From assembly GCA_050699595.1 (NCBI GenBank), contig JBOHFI010000027.1:5589-69588 (forward strand): a DNA stretch of 64,000 nucleotides, read 5' to 3'. Positions within the stretch are counted from its first letter, which is position 1, and each line of letters begins with the position of its first letter. Made by a program: the position numbers and the translations under genes. The stretch is from GCA-003244245 sp050699595 (GTDB lineage Bacteria; Actinomycetota; Actinomycetes; Mycobacteriales; Pseudonocardiaceae). Below the pieces are notes generated by a model that did not search any database, was not told the origin of the DNA, and worked only from the letters and a program-made list of their open reading frames with translations. This document shows positions 40,923 to 50,635 of the stretch, one piece after another.

Positions 40923-42608
40923 TTATCCACAGACGGCGCCCTGCGCGGCGGAGCCCACCAGGCGGGCGTATTTGGCCAGTACTCCGCGCAGCGGTCGCTG
41001 CGGGGCCTTCCACTCCTGCCGGCGCTGCGCCAGCTCCTCGGCGTCGACCTGGAGGTTCAGCTCGCGGCGCGCCACATCCAGCACGATCGGGTCACCGTCG
41101 CGGACCAGCGCGATCGGTCCGCCGTGCGCCGCCTCGGGAGCCACGTGGCCGACGCACAACCCGGTGGTGCCGCCGGAGAACCGCCCGTCGGTGAGCAGCA
41201 GGACGTCCTTGCCCAGCCCGGCACCCTTGATCGCGCCGGTGACCGCGAGCATCTCGCGCATCCCCGGCCCGCCTTGCGGGCCCTCGTACCGGATCACCAC
41301 CACGTCGCCGGGCTGGAGATCGGGGATGGCATCCATCGCGGCCTGCTCGCCGTCGAACACCCGAGCGGCGCCCTCGAAGCGGGTCCCGGGGGATCCAGCG
41401 CTGTCGAAACCGGCGGTTTTCACCACCGCGCCCTCCGGAGCCAACGAGCCGCGCAGAATGGTGATTCCCCCGGTGGGGTGGATCGGGTCGGCGAGGCTGT
41501 GCAGGATCTTCCCGTCCAGATCGGGCGGGTCCAGCTCGGCGAGGTTCTCGGCGACGGTGCGCCCGGTGACGGTGAGGCAGTCACCGTGCAGCAACCCGGC
41601 CGTCAGCAGTGCCTTCATCATCACCGGCACACCGCCGACCTGATCAACCGTGGCCATCACGTGAGCGCCGAAGGGCTTGACGTCGGCCAGGTGCGGCACC
41701 TTGTCACCCACTCGATTGAAGTCGTCCAGCTGCAGCGGCACCTCGGCCTCGTGGGCGATGGCGAGCAGATGCAGCACCGCGTTGGTGGAGCCGCCGAAGG
41801 CCATCACCACCGCGATCGCGTTCTCGAACGCCTCTCTGGTGAGAATCTGCCGCGCGGTGATTCCCCGTTTAATAAGGTCCACCACAGCGCTGCCGCTGGC
41901 GCGAGCGAACCCGTCGCGACGCCGGTCCACCGCGGGCGGGCTGGCCGAGCCGGGTAGCGACATCCCCAGTGCCTCGGCCGCGCAGGCCATCGTGTTGGCG
42001 CTGTACATCCCGGCGCAGGCACCCTCGCCGGGGCAGAACGCGCGCTCGACCGCATCGACGTCCGCCCGGCTGATCCGACCGCGGACGCAGGCGCCCACCG
42101 CCTCGTAGGCGTCGATGATGGTGACCTCCCGGTCACCCACCCGGCCGGGCAGTGCGGTACCCGCGTAGAGGAACACCGCCGCGAGGTCGAGCCGCGCGGC
42201 GGCCATCAGCATCCCGGGCAGGCTCTTGTCACAGCCGGCGAGCAGCACCGTGCCGTCCAGCCGCTCGGCCTCCACCACGGTCTCCACCGAGTCGGCGATC
42301 ACCTCGCGGGAGACCAGCGAGTAGTGCATCCCGACGTGTCCCATGGCGATGCCGTCGGAGATGGAGATCGTGCCGAACTCCATGGGGAAGCCCCCCTCGG
42401 CGTGCACGCCCTCCTTACTCGCCTTGGCCAACCGGTCCAGGGACAAGTTGCACGGCGTGATCTCGTTCCAGGACGAGGCCACCCCGATCTGCGGCTTGGC
42501 GAAGTCGCCCTCGCGCATGCCCACGCCCCGCAACATGCCCCGCGCCGCGGCCCGTTCCAGCCCATCGGTGACGTCCCGGCTGCGCGGCTTGAGGTCTGGC
42601 CGGCTCAT
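40923..42608 (-). CDS. ilvD: Dihydroxy-acid dehydratase
   Basis: The 561-residue enzyme dehydrates 2,3-dihydroxy-isovalerate and -methylvalerate in valine, isoleucine and pantothenate synthesis. Fe-S ligand cysteines are seen in NEITPCNLS, LLAGCDKSLPGM and GEGACAGMYSANTM; the C-terminal substrate region has TDGRFSGGTTGLCVGHVAPEA. GGGAGGAG precedes ATG 42608. Full length for the family. It stands alone, not in an ilv operon. Confidence 0.97.
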   Translation of the reverse strand: MSRPDLKPRSRDVTDGLERAAARGMLRGVGMREGDFAKPQIGVASSWNEITPCNLSLDRLAKASKEGVHAEGGFPMEFGTISISDGIAMGHVGMHYSLVSREVIADSVETVVEAERLDGTVLLAGCDKSLPGMLMAAARLDLAAVFLYAGTALPGRVGDREVTIIDAYEAVGACVRGRISRADVDAVERAFCPGEGACAGMYSANTMACAAEALGMSLPGSASPPAVDRRRDGFARASGSAVVDLIKRGITARQILTREAFENAIAVVMAFGGSTNAVLHLLAIAHEAEVPLQLDDFNRVGDKVPHLADVKPFGAHVMATVDQVGGVPVMMKALLTAGLLHGDCLTVTGRTVAENLAELDPPDLDGKILHSLADPIHPTGGITILRGSLAPEGAVVKTAGFDSAGSPGTRFEGAARVFDGEQAAMDAIPDLQPGDVVVIRYEGPQGGPGMREMLAVTGAIKGAGLGKDVLLLTDGRFSGGTTGLCVGHVAPEAAHGGPIALVRDGDPIVLDVARRELNLQVDAEELAQRRQEWKAPQRPLRGVLAKYARLVGSAAQGAVCG

Positions 42609-42691
42609 GCCCGTCTCCTCCCAAGGTCAGGTATCGAGGAATGGCGTCCCACCAGCCCAGTTCCTCCAGTCAGCGATCGCCCCCATGCTGG

Positions 42692-45271
42692 TCAGAGCTG
42701 CGCGACTTCGCTCGCCCAAGTCTGCCACCTCGTGGACTCCCTGTGCAGCGATACTTGCCCTCGGGTGCGCAGGACCTGGTTGTTCAGCTCCCACGCGAGT
42801 GCGATGTCCTCGTTCGCGGCGACCGCCAGCCGCAGCGCGGCGACGCAACGCTGGTGCACCGTCATGACTCGATCGTCGGGTGGCACGTAGGATTCCGCGT
42901 CGGCGAGAAGTGCACGCAGCGGCATGAGGATCTCGCCACGATAGCGCTCCGCACGGCCGGCGGGGGTGAGGCTGGGGTCGGCTGCGATAGCCGAGGCCTT
43001 CTTCTCCAGTTGGACGCGGCGGACGAACAGGTCCGGCCCGATCTGGATCTTGTAGATCTGGGCGGCCAGCGCGGTGGTCACGGCTGGGGGCGACTCCGTC
43101 GCGGTGAGCCGGCCGACATTCGGAACGAGGAGATCGCGCCAGCCGACGACGCCGAGGGCGCCGCCCGCCGCCATTACGGCCGCGAGGATGACGGCTAGCG
43201 CCGTCGGAGTTCTAGAAAGGCGCAGCGGTGGCGCGAGGAGGGTCAGCCAGGCTAATGCCACAGACAGCAGGAAGCCCAACGTGAGGGCCGGCTGCAGGAC
43301 GCGGGAGCTGAAATCCAGGGTAAGCGCTCCGCCCAGCACGGTGTTCAACCCGAGGTAGCCCGTGCTCGCCGTGGCGGTCGCGACAGGTCCCGCCAGCAGC
43401 GCGGCGCCGCGCCCTGGGCGGCCGTTCATCAGGGCGAGCAGCAGCGCGGCGACCGCACCCACCACCGCCGCCAGCCATACGTAGGTGTAGAACCGCTGCA
43501 GCCGCTCGTCATCACCGCCGCCGGGCGGGCCGGCCACCAGGCGGAAGCCGATTTCCACGGCCGACCCGGCCAGACCACTGACCACGCCGACCACGACGGC
43601 CTGCCACGCTCGGAGAGCCGGGCGTGACCAGCGCGCTGGGGCATCGGCGGCGACCAACCACGGTGGTGCCCACCCACCGCTGTGAGCCGCCCACAGCGCC
43701 CAGCCGGTCGCGGCGGCGATGACGAGAGCGAGGATCACCATCAGCGGAGGACTGGCCTGCGATGCCCACATCACCGCCCCACTGGCTAATGACCAGCCAC
43801 CGAGGTCAGTGACTTCCTTGAGCACATCGCCGGCCCACAACACCCCGCTGAACAGCGCGGCGCTGAGCAACGTCGCCGGCAGCCAGTTCCCACTCGGCCG
43901 CCGAAAGCGACCAGTGGCGTCGGCCCACACCTCGCCGAGCCCCGCCACCACCACCGTGGCCCCGGCCAGGCCGAGGGCCACCACGAAGATCAGCAGTGGC
44001 TTGTCGAGCCCAGCGATGCCGGGCAGGCCGACAGTGGCGAAGGACACCGCCTGACCCAGCACGCCGCCACCGAACACCCCGAGCGTGACCGGGGTGATCC
44101 GGGTTGGCGTCCCAATCACCCGGCTGACCAGCGACTCACGCCACAACCCGAGGCCGAGGGTGGCACCCATCAGTGGACCGATCAGGACCGCGCTGAGGAT
44201 CTGGATCAGATTAAGGTGCTGTCCACCGACGAGCACGGAGTAGAGCACACTGTCCAGGATCGGCAGGGTGAGCGTGGCGAGGAAGGCCACGGTGATGCCA
44301 TCGACGACGGTGACGGCGGCGGCTCGTTGGGGGTTGCGCAGCACGTCGAGCCGGACGGCCTTGTCGGGGTGATACGCCAGCGCGCGGCGAAGTCGGGTAG
44401 CAGGCAGCGGTCGGATCGACGCCAGCACCGCGGCCAGCGCCTGCCCCGAGCCGGCCAGCTGGTCGGCTCGCAGGTCGGCGTCGTACTCCCGCGACTGCAG
44501 CACCGCTCGCTGCGCGAGCAGGACCACCGCAGCGAGCACGGCGGCGCGCCACAAGTAGCCCGGCACAACGGATACATCCCCGTGAACCAGACACAGGACG
44601 AGCGGGAGGAGGAGCATCGGGGTGAGCGCGTACCACACCGAGCGGGCCATCCAGGACAACGCGACGTCCCGGTGCGCGACGTGTGCCAGCTCGTGCCGGA
44701 GGACCGCCTCGAACGTGACGCTCGCGGGGCGGATGGCCAGACCGCTCGGCACCGCGACCCGGTACCGACCCGGCCGGCCGTAGCAGAACGCGTCCCGCAA
44801 CGCCGTCGGGCCGACGACCAGGGTCGGTGGGCGCCGCAACCCGGCCTCCCGCGCGAGCGCCTGCATCCGCTGCACGGCGGGGGCCAACGAGGGCCCGGCC
44901 AGCCGCAAGCGACGACGGCGCTCGATGAGCACCGGTGCGAGGAACAACACCGCCATCGCGCCGAGCGCAACCAGCGCGGCGGCACCGACGCCGAACGCAG
45001 CCCGCCGGCCTTGAACCGGCGCAAGACACATCGAGAACAGATCCGGCCCGCCGGGCCGCCACGGCGGCACGCGGCTGCACTGGGCCGCCACGGCACTCAA
45101 CGATGCGCCGGCCACCTGCATGAACACCGTGGTACCGACGAAAAGGCCAGCAGCCAGCATGGCCGCAACCAGGATGAGGACCCGCCCCGTGGTCACCGGG
45201 GGAAACGCCAGCACGTTCACTTGCGGCGCGCCGGAGACCGCATCGGCTGGGATCGCTGTGCCGGTGGCCAC
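42692..45271 (-). CDS. M48-family membrane metallopeptidase, large multi-pass
   Basis: The 859-residue protein begins at GTG 45271 with a membrane helix (VLILVAAMLAAGLFVGTTVF). The HtpX/BlaR-type M48 domain lies at ~120-260 with zinc motif HELAH at about 193-197 (VLRHELAHVAHRDV) and a downstream SREYDADLRADQLAG that supplies the third ligand Glu. The remaining ~550 residues contain about ten more helices and an extracytoplasmic C-terminal region (VGPDLFVRRVQLEKKASAIAADPS). It is cotranscribed with the gene upstream (three-base gap). Substrate unknown. Confidence 0.85.
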   Translation of the reverse strand: MATGTAIPADAVSGAPQVNVLAFPPVTTGRVLILVAAMLAAGLFVGTTVFMQVAGASLSAVAAQCSRVPPWRPGGPDLFSMCLAPVQGRRAAFGVGAAALVALGAMAVLFLAPVLIERRRRLRLAGPSLAPAVQRMQALAREAGLRRPPTLVVGPTALRDAFCYGRPGRYRVAVPSGLAIRPASVTFEAVLRHELAHVAHRDVALSWMARSVWYALTPMLLLPLVLCLVHGDVSVVPGYLWRAAVLAAVVLLAQRAVLQSREYDADLRADQLAGSGQALAAVLASIRPLPATRLRRALAYHPDKAVRLDVLRNPQRAAAVTVVDGITVAFLATLTLPILDSVLYSVLVGGQHLNLIQILSAVLIGPLMGATLGLGLWRESLVSRVIGTPTRITPVTLGVFGGGVLGQAVSFATVGLPGIAGLDKPLLIFVVALGLAGATVVVAGLGEVWADATGRFRRPSGNWLPATLLSAALFSGVLWAGDVLKEVTDLGGWSLASGAVMWASQASPPLMVILALVIAAATGWALWAAHSGGWAPPWLVAADAPARWSRPALRAWQAVVVGVVSGLAGSAVEIGFRLVAGPPGGGDDERLQRFYTYVWLAAVVGAVAALLLALMNGRPGRGAALLAGPVATATASTGYLGLNTVLGGALTLDFSSRVLQPALTLGFLLSVALAWLTLLAPPLRLSRTPTALAVILAAVMAAGGALGVVGWRDLLVPNVGRLTATESPPAVTTALAAQIYKIQIGPDLFVRRVQLEKKASAIAADPSLTPAGRAERYRGEILMPLRALLADAESYVPPDDRVMTVHQRCVAALRLAVAANEDIALAWELNNQVLRTRGQVSLHRESTRWQTWASEVAQL

Positions 45272-45274
45272 CCG

Positions 45275-45889
45275 TCAGCTCCGGGTGACCACGCTGCCGA
45301 GGACCGCGTCGGCGAGAACACCCGCCTGAGCGTCCGGCAAGCCCAAGGCCTGCGCCTTCTCGTAGGTGGTGTCTCGGATCCAGCGTCCCTGCTCGGGTGT
45401 CAGCGCCCACTCCGGCGAGGCACCGGCGGTGATCGGCGCAGCAACGGAGCCCGGGCGTCGGAACAACGGCCGGACCAGGTCGGCAACCCGCGAGGTGGCT
45501 GCCTCCTGCACCCCTTGGGCGACGAGCGAGCCCAGGTAGGTCACCACCGGCGTGGCCACCGCCAGGACATACGGACCCAGCAGCGCGATATCTATGCCGA
45601 AGCCCAGCGGCTCGTCACGACGTGTCGGGTTCAGGGTTGCCCGCGGATCAGCGAAGTACTCCCGCGCGGTGTCGTCCAGTATCGCCAACTCGTCCGGGGC
45701 GGTCCGCTCGAGCACCAGCGCAGCCAACTCGATCACGAGTCGCTGTTCGACGCCTAATCGCGCCAGCGCTTCGCCACGCACCATCCTGGGCTCCCTCCGC
45801 ACCTCGAGCAGTGCACCAGAAGTAAACACCAGGCGGTGCTCGTCTGTCACCCAGGAGTACAGATCCGCTCGCATCCAGGTGCGGTACAT
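45275..45889 (-). CDS. Conserved hypothetical protein upstream of the M48 peptidase
   Basis: The 204 residues start at ATG 45889 (alternative at 45874). N-terminal LYSWVTDEHRLVFTSGALL looks beta-rich; a central hydrophobic segment (FGIDIALLGPYVLAVATPVVTYLGSLVAQGV) may insert in the membrane. The end (KAQALGLPDAQAGVLADAVLGSVV) is helical. No family recognised. It leads the M48 operon. Confidence 0.6.
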   Translation of the reverse strand: MYRTWMRADLYSWVTDEHRLVFTSGALLEVRREPRMVRGEALARLGVEQRLVIELAALVLERTAPDELAILDDTAREYFADPRATLNPTRRDEPLGFGIDIALLGPYVLAVATPVVTYLGSLVAQGVQEAATSRVADLVRPLFRRPGSVAAPITAGASPEWALTPEQGRWIRDTTYEKAQALGLPDAQAGVLADAVLGSVVTRS

Positions 45890-46043
45890 CTGTCGTTATG
45901 GGCGGTCTTGTGATAACACTGAGCACCGGCACAGTAACGGAGTGAACGCCACAGACGCCGACGATCGAACTCCCTGATCGGCGACTTTCCCTATCACGAT
46001 GTTCCGCTGTAACACGACCTGACACTGTTCCGATGAGCATGAT

Positions 46044-46076
46044 GAGCCCCGGCGATTCCCCCGACCGCCGGGGCTC
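46044..46076. terminator. 11-bp perfect hairpin
   Basis: GAGCCCCGGCG pairs with CGCCGGGGCTC around an 11-base loop. It lies between the M48 operon promoter and a macro-domain remnant; it may have ended the remnant's transcript. Confidence 0.5.
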
Positions 46077-46195
46077 CCTACTCGGCTGACGTCCGATATG
46101 CGTGGTGGTGGCGGCCAGCGGCACTGCGGGTTCGCTGCGCCGGTGGCGATAGCCGGTCGAGGAGGTCGCCGGGGCATCGACCTCGCCTGACTGGG

Positions 46196-46274
46196 TGGTC
46201 TTGGCGGCGTTCACCACCGTCTCGACGTGCTCGTCGGTGATATCACCCCGCGCCAGGGTGATCCGCGCGGCCAT
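46196..46274 (-). pseudogene. Macro-domain (ADP-ribose-binding) protein, 5' fragment only
   Basis: From ATG 46274 the frame reads MAARITLARGDITDEHVETV, then VNAAKT, the opening strand and helix of a macro domain (GDIT...VVNAAN). The catalytic Gly-rich loop and everything after are missing, and the frame continues as unrelated sequence. A deletion remnant. Confidence 0.65.
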
Positions 46275-46348
46275 TACCTCACTGTAGCTACCGGTCGGTG
46301 TGGCAGACTCCTGCACTTGCGTGCACACCGTGCGTCAAGGGGAACACG

Positions 46349-46774
46349 ATGAGTAGCGAAAACCACTGGTCCGGTGCCACCAGCGACACCGGCAACGTGC
46401 TGGACGGGACAGCGCTGGGCGCTCTGCTCGGCGGCAACGGCGCGGCTGCGGGCTTCTCGATCGACTACGAGCGCGTCCCACAGACCATCGCCGACCTCGA
46501 AGCCGCCGCGGAGTTCTTCACGAAGCGGGCGGGGGTAGCGCGTGACCTGGCAGAGACCCCCGCTCCCGGTACTGACGGGATCAGCCTGAACGCGGCCACC
46601 CAGATCGGCAAGTGGGCGTCGGACGTCGGCACGAACAACCTGGAAGCGACCCTGGTCGCCGGTGCGAAGCAGCTTGAAGATCTGGCGAAGAAGCTGCGCG
46701 AGGACCTTCGGACCTACCTCCACGTCGAGGATCTGAACATCCCGAAGGACGCCCGCCCGGGGCTGCCACGATGA
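46349..46774 (+). CDS. Small helical protein of an orphan type VII secretion-linked cassette
   Basis: ATG 46349 follows AAGGGGAACACG. The 141-residue protein has a Gly/Ala-rich start (LGALLGGNGAAAGF) and two long helices (VPQTIADLEAAAEFFTKRAGVARDLAE, LEATLVAGAKQLEDLAKKLREDL) as in WXG100-like or ESX-adjacent proteins of Pseudonocardiaceae. A WXG motif is not clear. The next gene starts inside its stop (ATGA), and PPE and EspG genes follow. Confidence 0.65.
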   Translation: MSSENHWSGATSDTGNVLDGTALGALLGGNGAAAGFSIDYERVPQTIADLEAAAEFFTKRAGVARDLAETPAPGTDGISLNAATQIGKWASDVGTNNLEATLVAGAKQLEDLAKKLREDLRTYLHVEDLNIPKDARPGLPR

Positions 46775-47364
46775 GGGCCCGACTGGTGGCGAGCGTGGTC
46801 GCGGCCAGCTCGGTGATCGTGCTGGCGGCGTGTGGCACCGGCCCGGGCGCACCACCGGAGGCTGTCCGGCCGACCCCCGCGCAGGCGGCGAGTCCGATCC
46901 CGCCGGTGGCGAATCCGCGTGATGTCGCGGTCATGGCCCGCCGGACATGCGAGCTGCTGACCCCGCAGCAGGCGACCGGCTTCGGCCTGGACCTCCCGCC
47001 GGAGCAGTCGGATGGACTTTTCGGCACGGTGTATTGCGCGTGGACCAACACCACTCGCGACCGACGGGTAATAAGGCGGGTCTCCATCAGGGTCTTCACC
47101 GACAACCCGACTCTGGAAGTCGCCTACAACCAGGACCGGGGCCGCCCGTCTTTCCAGCTCACCGAGATCGCGGGCTATCCCACTCTCGTATCGAGACCGC
47201 TCGCAGACGAGCCCATTTGCGACATTGACGTCAAGCCCGCAGAGCGTCAGAGCGTCGCGATGACCTACGAGTCCAAGGAGTTCAAGAGCAATCCGCAGCA
47301 GGCGTGTGTGGTGGGTAAGCAGGTCGCGGCGGCGGTGCTGATGAATTTGCCGCTGAAGAGTTGA
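46771..47364 (+). CDS. DUF3558 lipoprotein
   Basis: 197 residues with a signal peptide and lipobox (SSVIVLAACGTG, Cys21). The mature part has the DUF3558 disulfide-type layout: CELLTPQQATGFGLDL, YCAWTNTT, ICDIDVKPAERQSVAMTYE, ACVVGKQVAAAVL. DUF3558 lipoproteins commonly accompany ESX-type effector genes in Actinobacteria. Start overlaps the preceding stop. Confidence 0.88.
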   Translation: MRARLVASVVAASSVIVLAACGTGPGAPPEAVRPTPAQAASPIPPVANPRDVAVMARRTCELLTPQQATGFGLDLPPEQSDGLFGTVYCAWTNTTRDRRVIRRVSIRVFTDNPTLEVAYNQDRGRPSFQLTEIAGYPTLVSRPLADEPICDIDVKPAERQSVAMTYESKEFKSNPQQACVVGKQVAAAVLMNLPLKS

Positions 47365-47376
47365 GGGGACGCAGCG

Positions 47377-48581
47377 ATGGGGACGAGCTTCAGCTACGAC
47401 GACGCCGATCATCAGGTCATCTTCGACAGCGTCAACGGCGGTGTCAGGTCTGGCCCGCTGCAGGAGGCCAGCCGGGCGTGGCAGCGGCTGGGCGAGGAGA
47501 TCGGGGCGGCCGGCAAGTCGTACGTGCAACGCGCGATCAGTGGCATCCTCACCTCACGCGAGGGCGTGGCTGCCGCAGCGGCGGTAGCTGCTGTCGGCGC
47601 GATGTTGCCGTGGATGGACGACGTCGCGCGGATCGCCGCCAGCACAGCGCAGCGGGCGCAGAGCCAGGCCGACTACTGGGTCACCGCCCAGCACAACGTC
47701 CCGCCGGTCCCACCGGCGCCGACATCAACCGGCTTCCTCGGTGATCCCGCCGAGTGGGCCGCCGAGAGAATGGACTGGTTTCCGGGGGTGACGTCCGACC
47801 GGCGGGAGGCGGAGCAGCACCGACAGGAGGCCGCAGAGCAGGCCCGGCAGGCGATGCGGGTGTATCAGTCCAGCTCCAACGACAACATCGACCCCGAGCC
47901 GGCCTTCACCACGCCGCAGGCATTGGACGGCAGCATCGGCGGCTACCGCTGGTCAGCCCCCACGCCGGCAGTGTCACCGCTCCCCCGGTGCTGCGAAGTG
48001 GGGGCGCCGGTGCCCACCAAGCCCACCTGCTGGCGGCTCAGCAACCAGCAGCTCAGCAACCGGCCGCCTGTCAGCCGGTGGCCACGGTGTCACAGCTCGC
48101 TCAGGGCGGGCACTCCGCGACAGCGGGCGGTGTCGCGGCGTCACCGGGCCGGTGGACCGATGGGCCGACACCCGACCAGGGCATGACGCCCGGCGCACTA
48201 CCCGTCGGCACCGGGTTCAGCGACGACACCGCCGGACGAGGCAGGCCGGTACCCGGACGCGGTGCGACGGCGGCGCGATGGGGCGACACCCGCGGCTGCG
48301 CAGGACGCACTGCCGGGTCCAGTCCGCGGCCTGACGGCGGGTTCGGTCCCCGACCTACCACCGGCGCTCACACCTCAATCGAGAAGATGAGCGGGACCAG
48401 CCCCGTCGACGCGGCGCGCGGTGCCGGCTACGGGGAACCGTTCCCCGCAGGCGCCGGCCAGCGCGGCGAGCAGGACCGGGAGCATCGCACCAAATACCTC
48501 GTGCACGGCGATCCGAACGCGATCGTCGGGGATCTGCCGCCCACCGTGCCGCCGGTGATCGGCGCGGATCCGGACTACTGA
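47377..48581 (+). pseudogene. PPE-domain protein, apparent frameshift at a C tract
   Basis: The first frame (ATG 47377) is a PPE-type N-terminal helical domain: LQEASRAWQRLGEEIGAAGKS, WMDDVARIAASTAQRAQSQADYWV, PPVPPAPTSTGFLGDPAEWAAER, and a coiled region (SDRREAEQHRQEAAEQARQAM). Past 47985 the Gly/Ala/Gln-rich C-domain continues in a second frame, APPVLRSGGAGAHQAHLL..., to KYLVHGDPNAIVGDLPPTVP and a stop at 48581. Adding one C to the CCCCC tract near 47985 restores one ~400-residue protein. Either a homopolymer sequencing error, a true mutation or phase variation. Confidence 0.7.
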
Positions 48582-48598
48582 GTCTGGAGGGGATCGGC

Positions 48599-49300
48599 AT
48601 GCGCGCCACCACGGTTGAGCTGACCCACGAGGAGTACCGCACGGCCTGGCACACTCTGGGCCTGGGCACCCGGCACTGGAACATGGACCTGCCTGGGCTC
48701 CCGGAGTTGACCGAGCAGCAGCGCCGGACCCAGATGAGCGGCACGCTCGACGGCTTGCGGGCCCGTGGGCTGGCCGATCACCACGGCATCGCCCCAGAGC
48801 TGGAGGACGCACTGCGTCTGCTGGCCAACCCGGCGCGGGAGATCAACGGCTGGGCGCGGACCGGGGCTGGTCAGGTGCGGTTGCTCGCCGGGTCACGAGG
48901 TGACTGGGCAGCGTTGGCTGTGCTCGACGAGCATCGCCTGCTGGTGCAACCCGCCCACGGCGGGCGGCCCGGGCTGACCGGGGAGCAGCTGGAGAACCGG
49001 CTGATCCGCGGCGGGGTCACACTCGCCGACGCGCGGTCCTTCGCGGTCATGATGCGCGGGCCCAAACCTGGCGGCGGGAGGTTCGGCGCCACTCGCCGTG
49101 ACCGCGACGGCATTCGGCACTCGGGGGGTATCGCACTGGTTTATCTGGCCACCGAGCGTGGCGGCTACACCGTGGCGCCGCGGCGCGGTCCCGACGGCTC
49201 GGCCTGGACCACCCTGGCCCCGGCGACCCTGGCGCAGCTCGCGCGACGGATCGGCCGGCTCCTGAGCGACATCTCCCACCAGCCGAGCGATCAGCGGTAG
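48599..49300 (+). CDS. EspG-family ESX secretion chaperone
   Basis: ATG 48599 follows GGAGGGGAT. The 233 residues match EspG: VELTHEEYRTAWHTLGLG near the N-terminus, ALRLLANPAREINGWART, LLAGSRGDWAALAVLDEHRLL and ATLAQLARRIGRLLSDI. EspG chaperones bind PPE partners before secretion; the PPE gene is directly upstream. No EccB/C/D/E genes are in the window, so secretion would use a system encoded elsewhere. Confidence 0.87.
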   Translation: MRATTVELTHEEYRTAWHTLGLGTRHWNMDLPGLPELTEQQRRTQMSGTLDGLRARGLADHHGIAPELEDALRLLANPAREINGWARTGAGQVRLLAGSRGDWAALAVLDEHRLLVQPAHGGRPGLTGEQLENRLIRGGVTLADARSFAVMMRGPKPGGGRFGATRRDRDGIRHSGGIALVYLATERGGYTVAPRRGPDGSAWTTLAPATLAQLARRIGRLLSDISHQPSDQR

Positions 49301-49312
49301 CATCGATCCACT

Positions 49313-49768
49313 ATGGCGCTCACTCTCACCAGCCCGGCCTTCGCCCACAACGCGTCCGTTCCCGTCCAGTACACCTGTGATGGCGACAACGTCTCACCCC
49401 CGCTGACGTGGTCGGAAGTACCGGAGGGCACCGCGGAGTTGGTCCTGATCTTCGAGGATACCGACGCCCCGGGTGGCACCCAGGTGTACTGGGTGCTCTT
49501 CGGGCTCAACCCCGCCAGCGGGGGTCTGGAGGAGGGGAAAGTGCCCGCCGGGGCCGTCGGCGGCAAGAACGACTACGGCCGCACGGATTGGGCCGGACCA
49601 TGCCCCCCGATCGGGCGGGCGCACCGCTTCGTCTTCACTCTGCTCGCGCTGTCAGAGCCCAGCGGCCTAACCGAGGGCGCCAGCCCGCGCAACGATCTAC
49701 CGCAGGCCCTCTCGGGCAAGGTGCTGGCCCAGGCCCAACTCACCGGTAAGTACGCCCGCCGGCGTTGA
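49313..49768 (+). CDS. YbhB/YbcL-family PEBP (Raf kinase inhibitor-like) protein
   Basis: The 151-residue protein has the PEBP core: IPVQYTCDGDNVSPPLTWSEVP-type start (here VPVQYTCDGDNVSPPL), LVLIFEDTDAPGG, and PCPPIGRAHRFVFTLLALS (the conserved CPP.G.HRY ligand site). It is a small cytosolic ligand-binding protein of unclear role, common in bacteria. It lies 12 bases after espG. Confidence 0.93.
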   Translation: MALTLTSPAFAHNASVPVQYTCDGDNVSPPLTWSEVPEGTAELVLIFEDTDAPGGTQVYWVLFGLNPASGGLEEGKVPAGAVGGKNDYGRTDWAGPCPPIGRAHRFVFTLLALSEPSGLTEGASPRNDLPQALSGKVLAQAQLTGKYARRR

Positions 49769-49832
49769 GCGCCATGGGGTTAAGCGCCACTGGCCAGGTT
49801 CGGACACCAACGACCATCACCAAGGAGGAGCG

Positions 49833-50183
49833 ATGGCCGACCACGAGCCCCTGACGGACAGCCGGTGCGGGGAGCCGGAGCTGTCGGAGGAACTTCGCGA
49901 CGCGCTCACCCTGCTGCGCGACCACAGCGACAACGACGGCTTTCGCGCTCTGGTCGATGACATGCTGGCCGGGCGGCGCGGCCTTGTCGAGGCGTCCGGC
50001 ACGACGGCGTTCAGCGACGTGGTCTTCGCGAGTATCGCCCGCGAGCTCGATCAGCTGACCGAGGACGACAAGCGGCGTCTCGCCGCACCAGCCACGTCAT
50101 CCGGCACCGCGACGGGGTCCTGCGGAACTCCCTGCGCCGAATGTCCCGGGGTGTGCGCCCTTCGCGACCGCTCAAGAAAGTGA
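49833..50183 (+). CDS. Conserved hypothetical protein, Cys-rich C-terminus
   Basis: ATG 49833 follows AAGGAGGAG. The 116-residue protein is helical for ~85 residues (ELSEELRDALTLLRDHSDNDG, DVVFASIARELDQLTEDDKRRLA) then ends in a Cys-rich tail (TGSCGTPCAECPGVCAL). No family recognised. It stands just before the argS remnant. Confidence 0.58.
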   Translation: MADHEPLTDSRCGEPELSEELRDALTLLRDHSDNDGFRALVDDMLAGRRGLVEASGTTAFSDVVFASIARELDQLTEDDKRRLAAPATSSGTATGSCGTPCAECPGVCALRDRSRK

Positions 50184-50209
50184 CGTTCTCAAGCGAGGAG
50201 GATGCCAGT

Positions 50210-50613
50210 GTGAAGGAGCACGAGGTGCGCTCGCTGATCAGCCAGGTCGAGGCCGCTGTCTCCGGCGCCCTCGGCCGGGCGCTGCCGGAGTGGGCCGGTG
50301 CTAATCCGGTCGTGCGGCGATCCGAGCACGCGGACTTCCAGTCCAACTCCGCTCTCGCGCTCGCCAAGCGTGCCCGCGTCAAGCCCACCGAACTGGCCAC
50401 CGCGGTAACCGAGGCGCTGCGCACCGACGTCGACTCGCTCGTGGACGAGGTGACCGTCTCCGGGCCGGGCTTCCTCAACCTCGCCGTCGCCGACACCGCC
50501 ATCTAGGCGCAGCTGGCCGCGCGACTGGCCGGCCCCCGGGTCTATCTCCAAGCTGGCAACGACAGCGCGACCGACATCAGCACCCCTCTCCTCCGGCGAC
50601 GAGGCGAAGGCTA
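50210..50613 (+). pseudogene. argS N-terminal fragment with nonsense codon
   Basis: GTG 50210 (after GAGGAGG) starts VRSLISQVEAAVSGALGRAL, then FQSNSALALAKRARVKPTEL and VTVSGPGFLNLAVADTAI, the N-terminal additional domain of arginyl-tRNA synthetase. A TAG at ~50504 stands where relatives have Trp (TGG); beyond it AQLAARLAGPRVYLQ keeps the frame to 50613 and then ends. The catalytic HIGH/KMSKS domains are absent. A functional argS must be elsewhere. Confidence 0.8.
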
Positions 50614-50635
50614 GTGGAGACCACCGACAGTCCGG

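Noticed and set aside
42692..45271. Several 200-500 codon plus-strand frames opposite the M48 gene
   Set aside because: They are mirror frames of a high-GC coding sequence with low-complexity Arg/Gly/His/Gln content and no domains.
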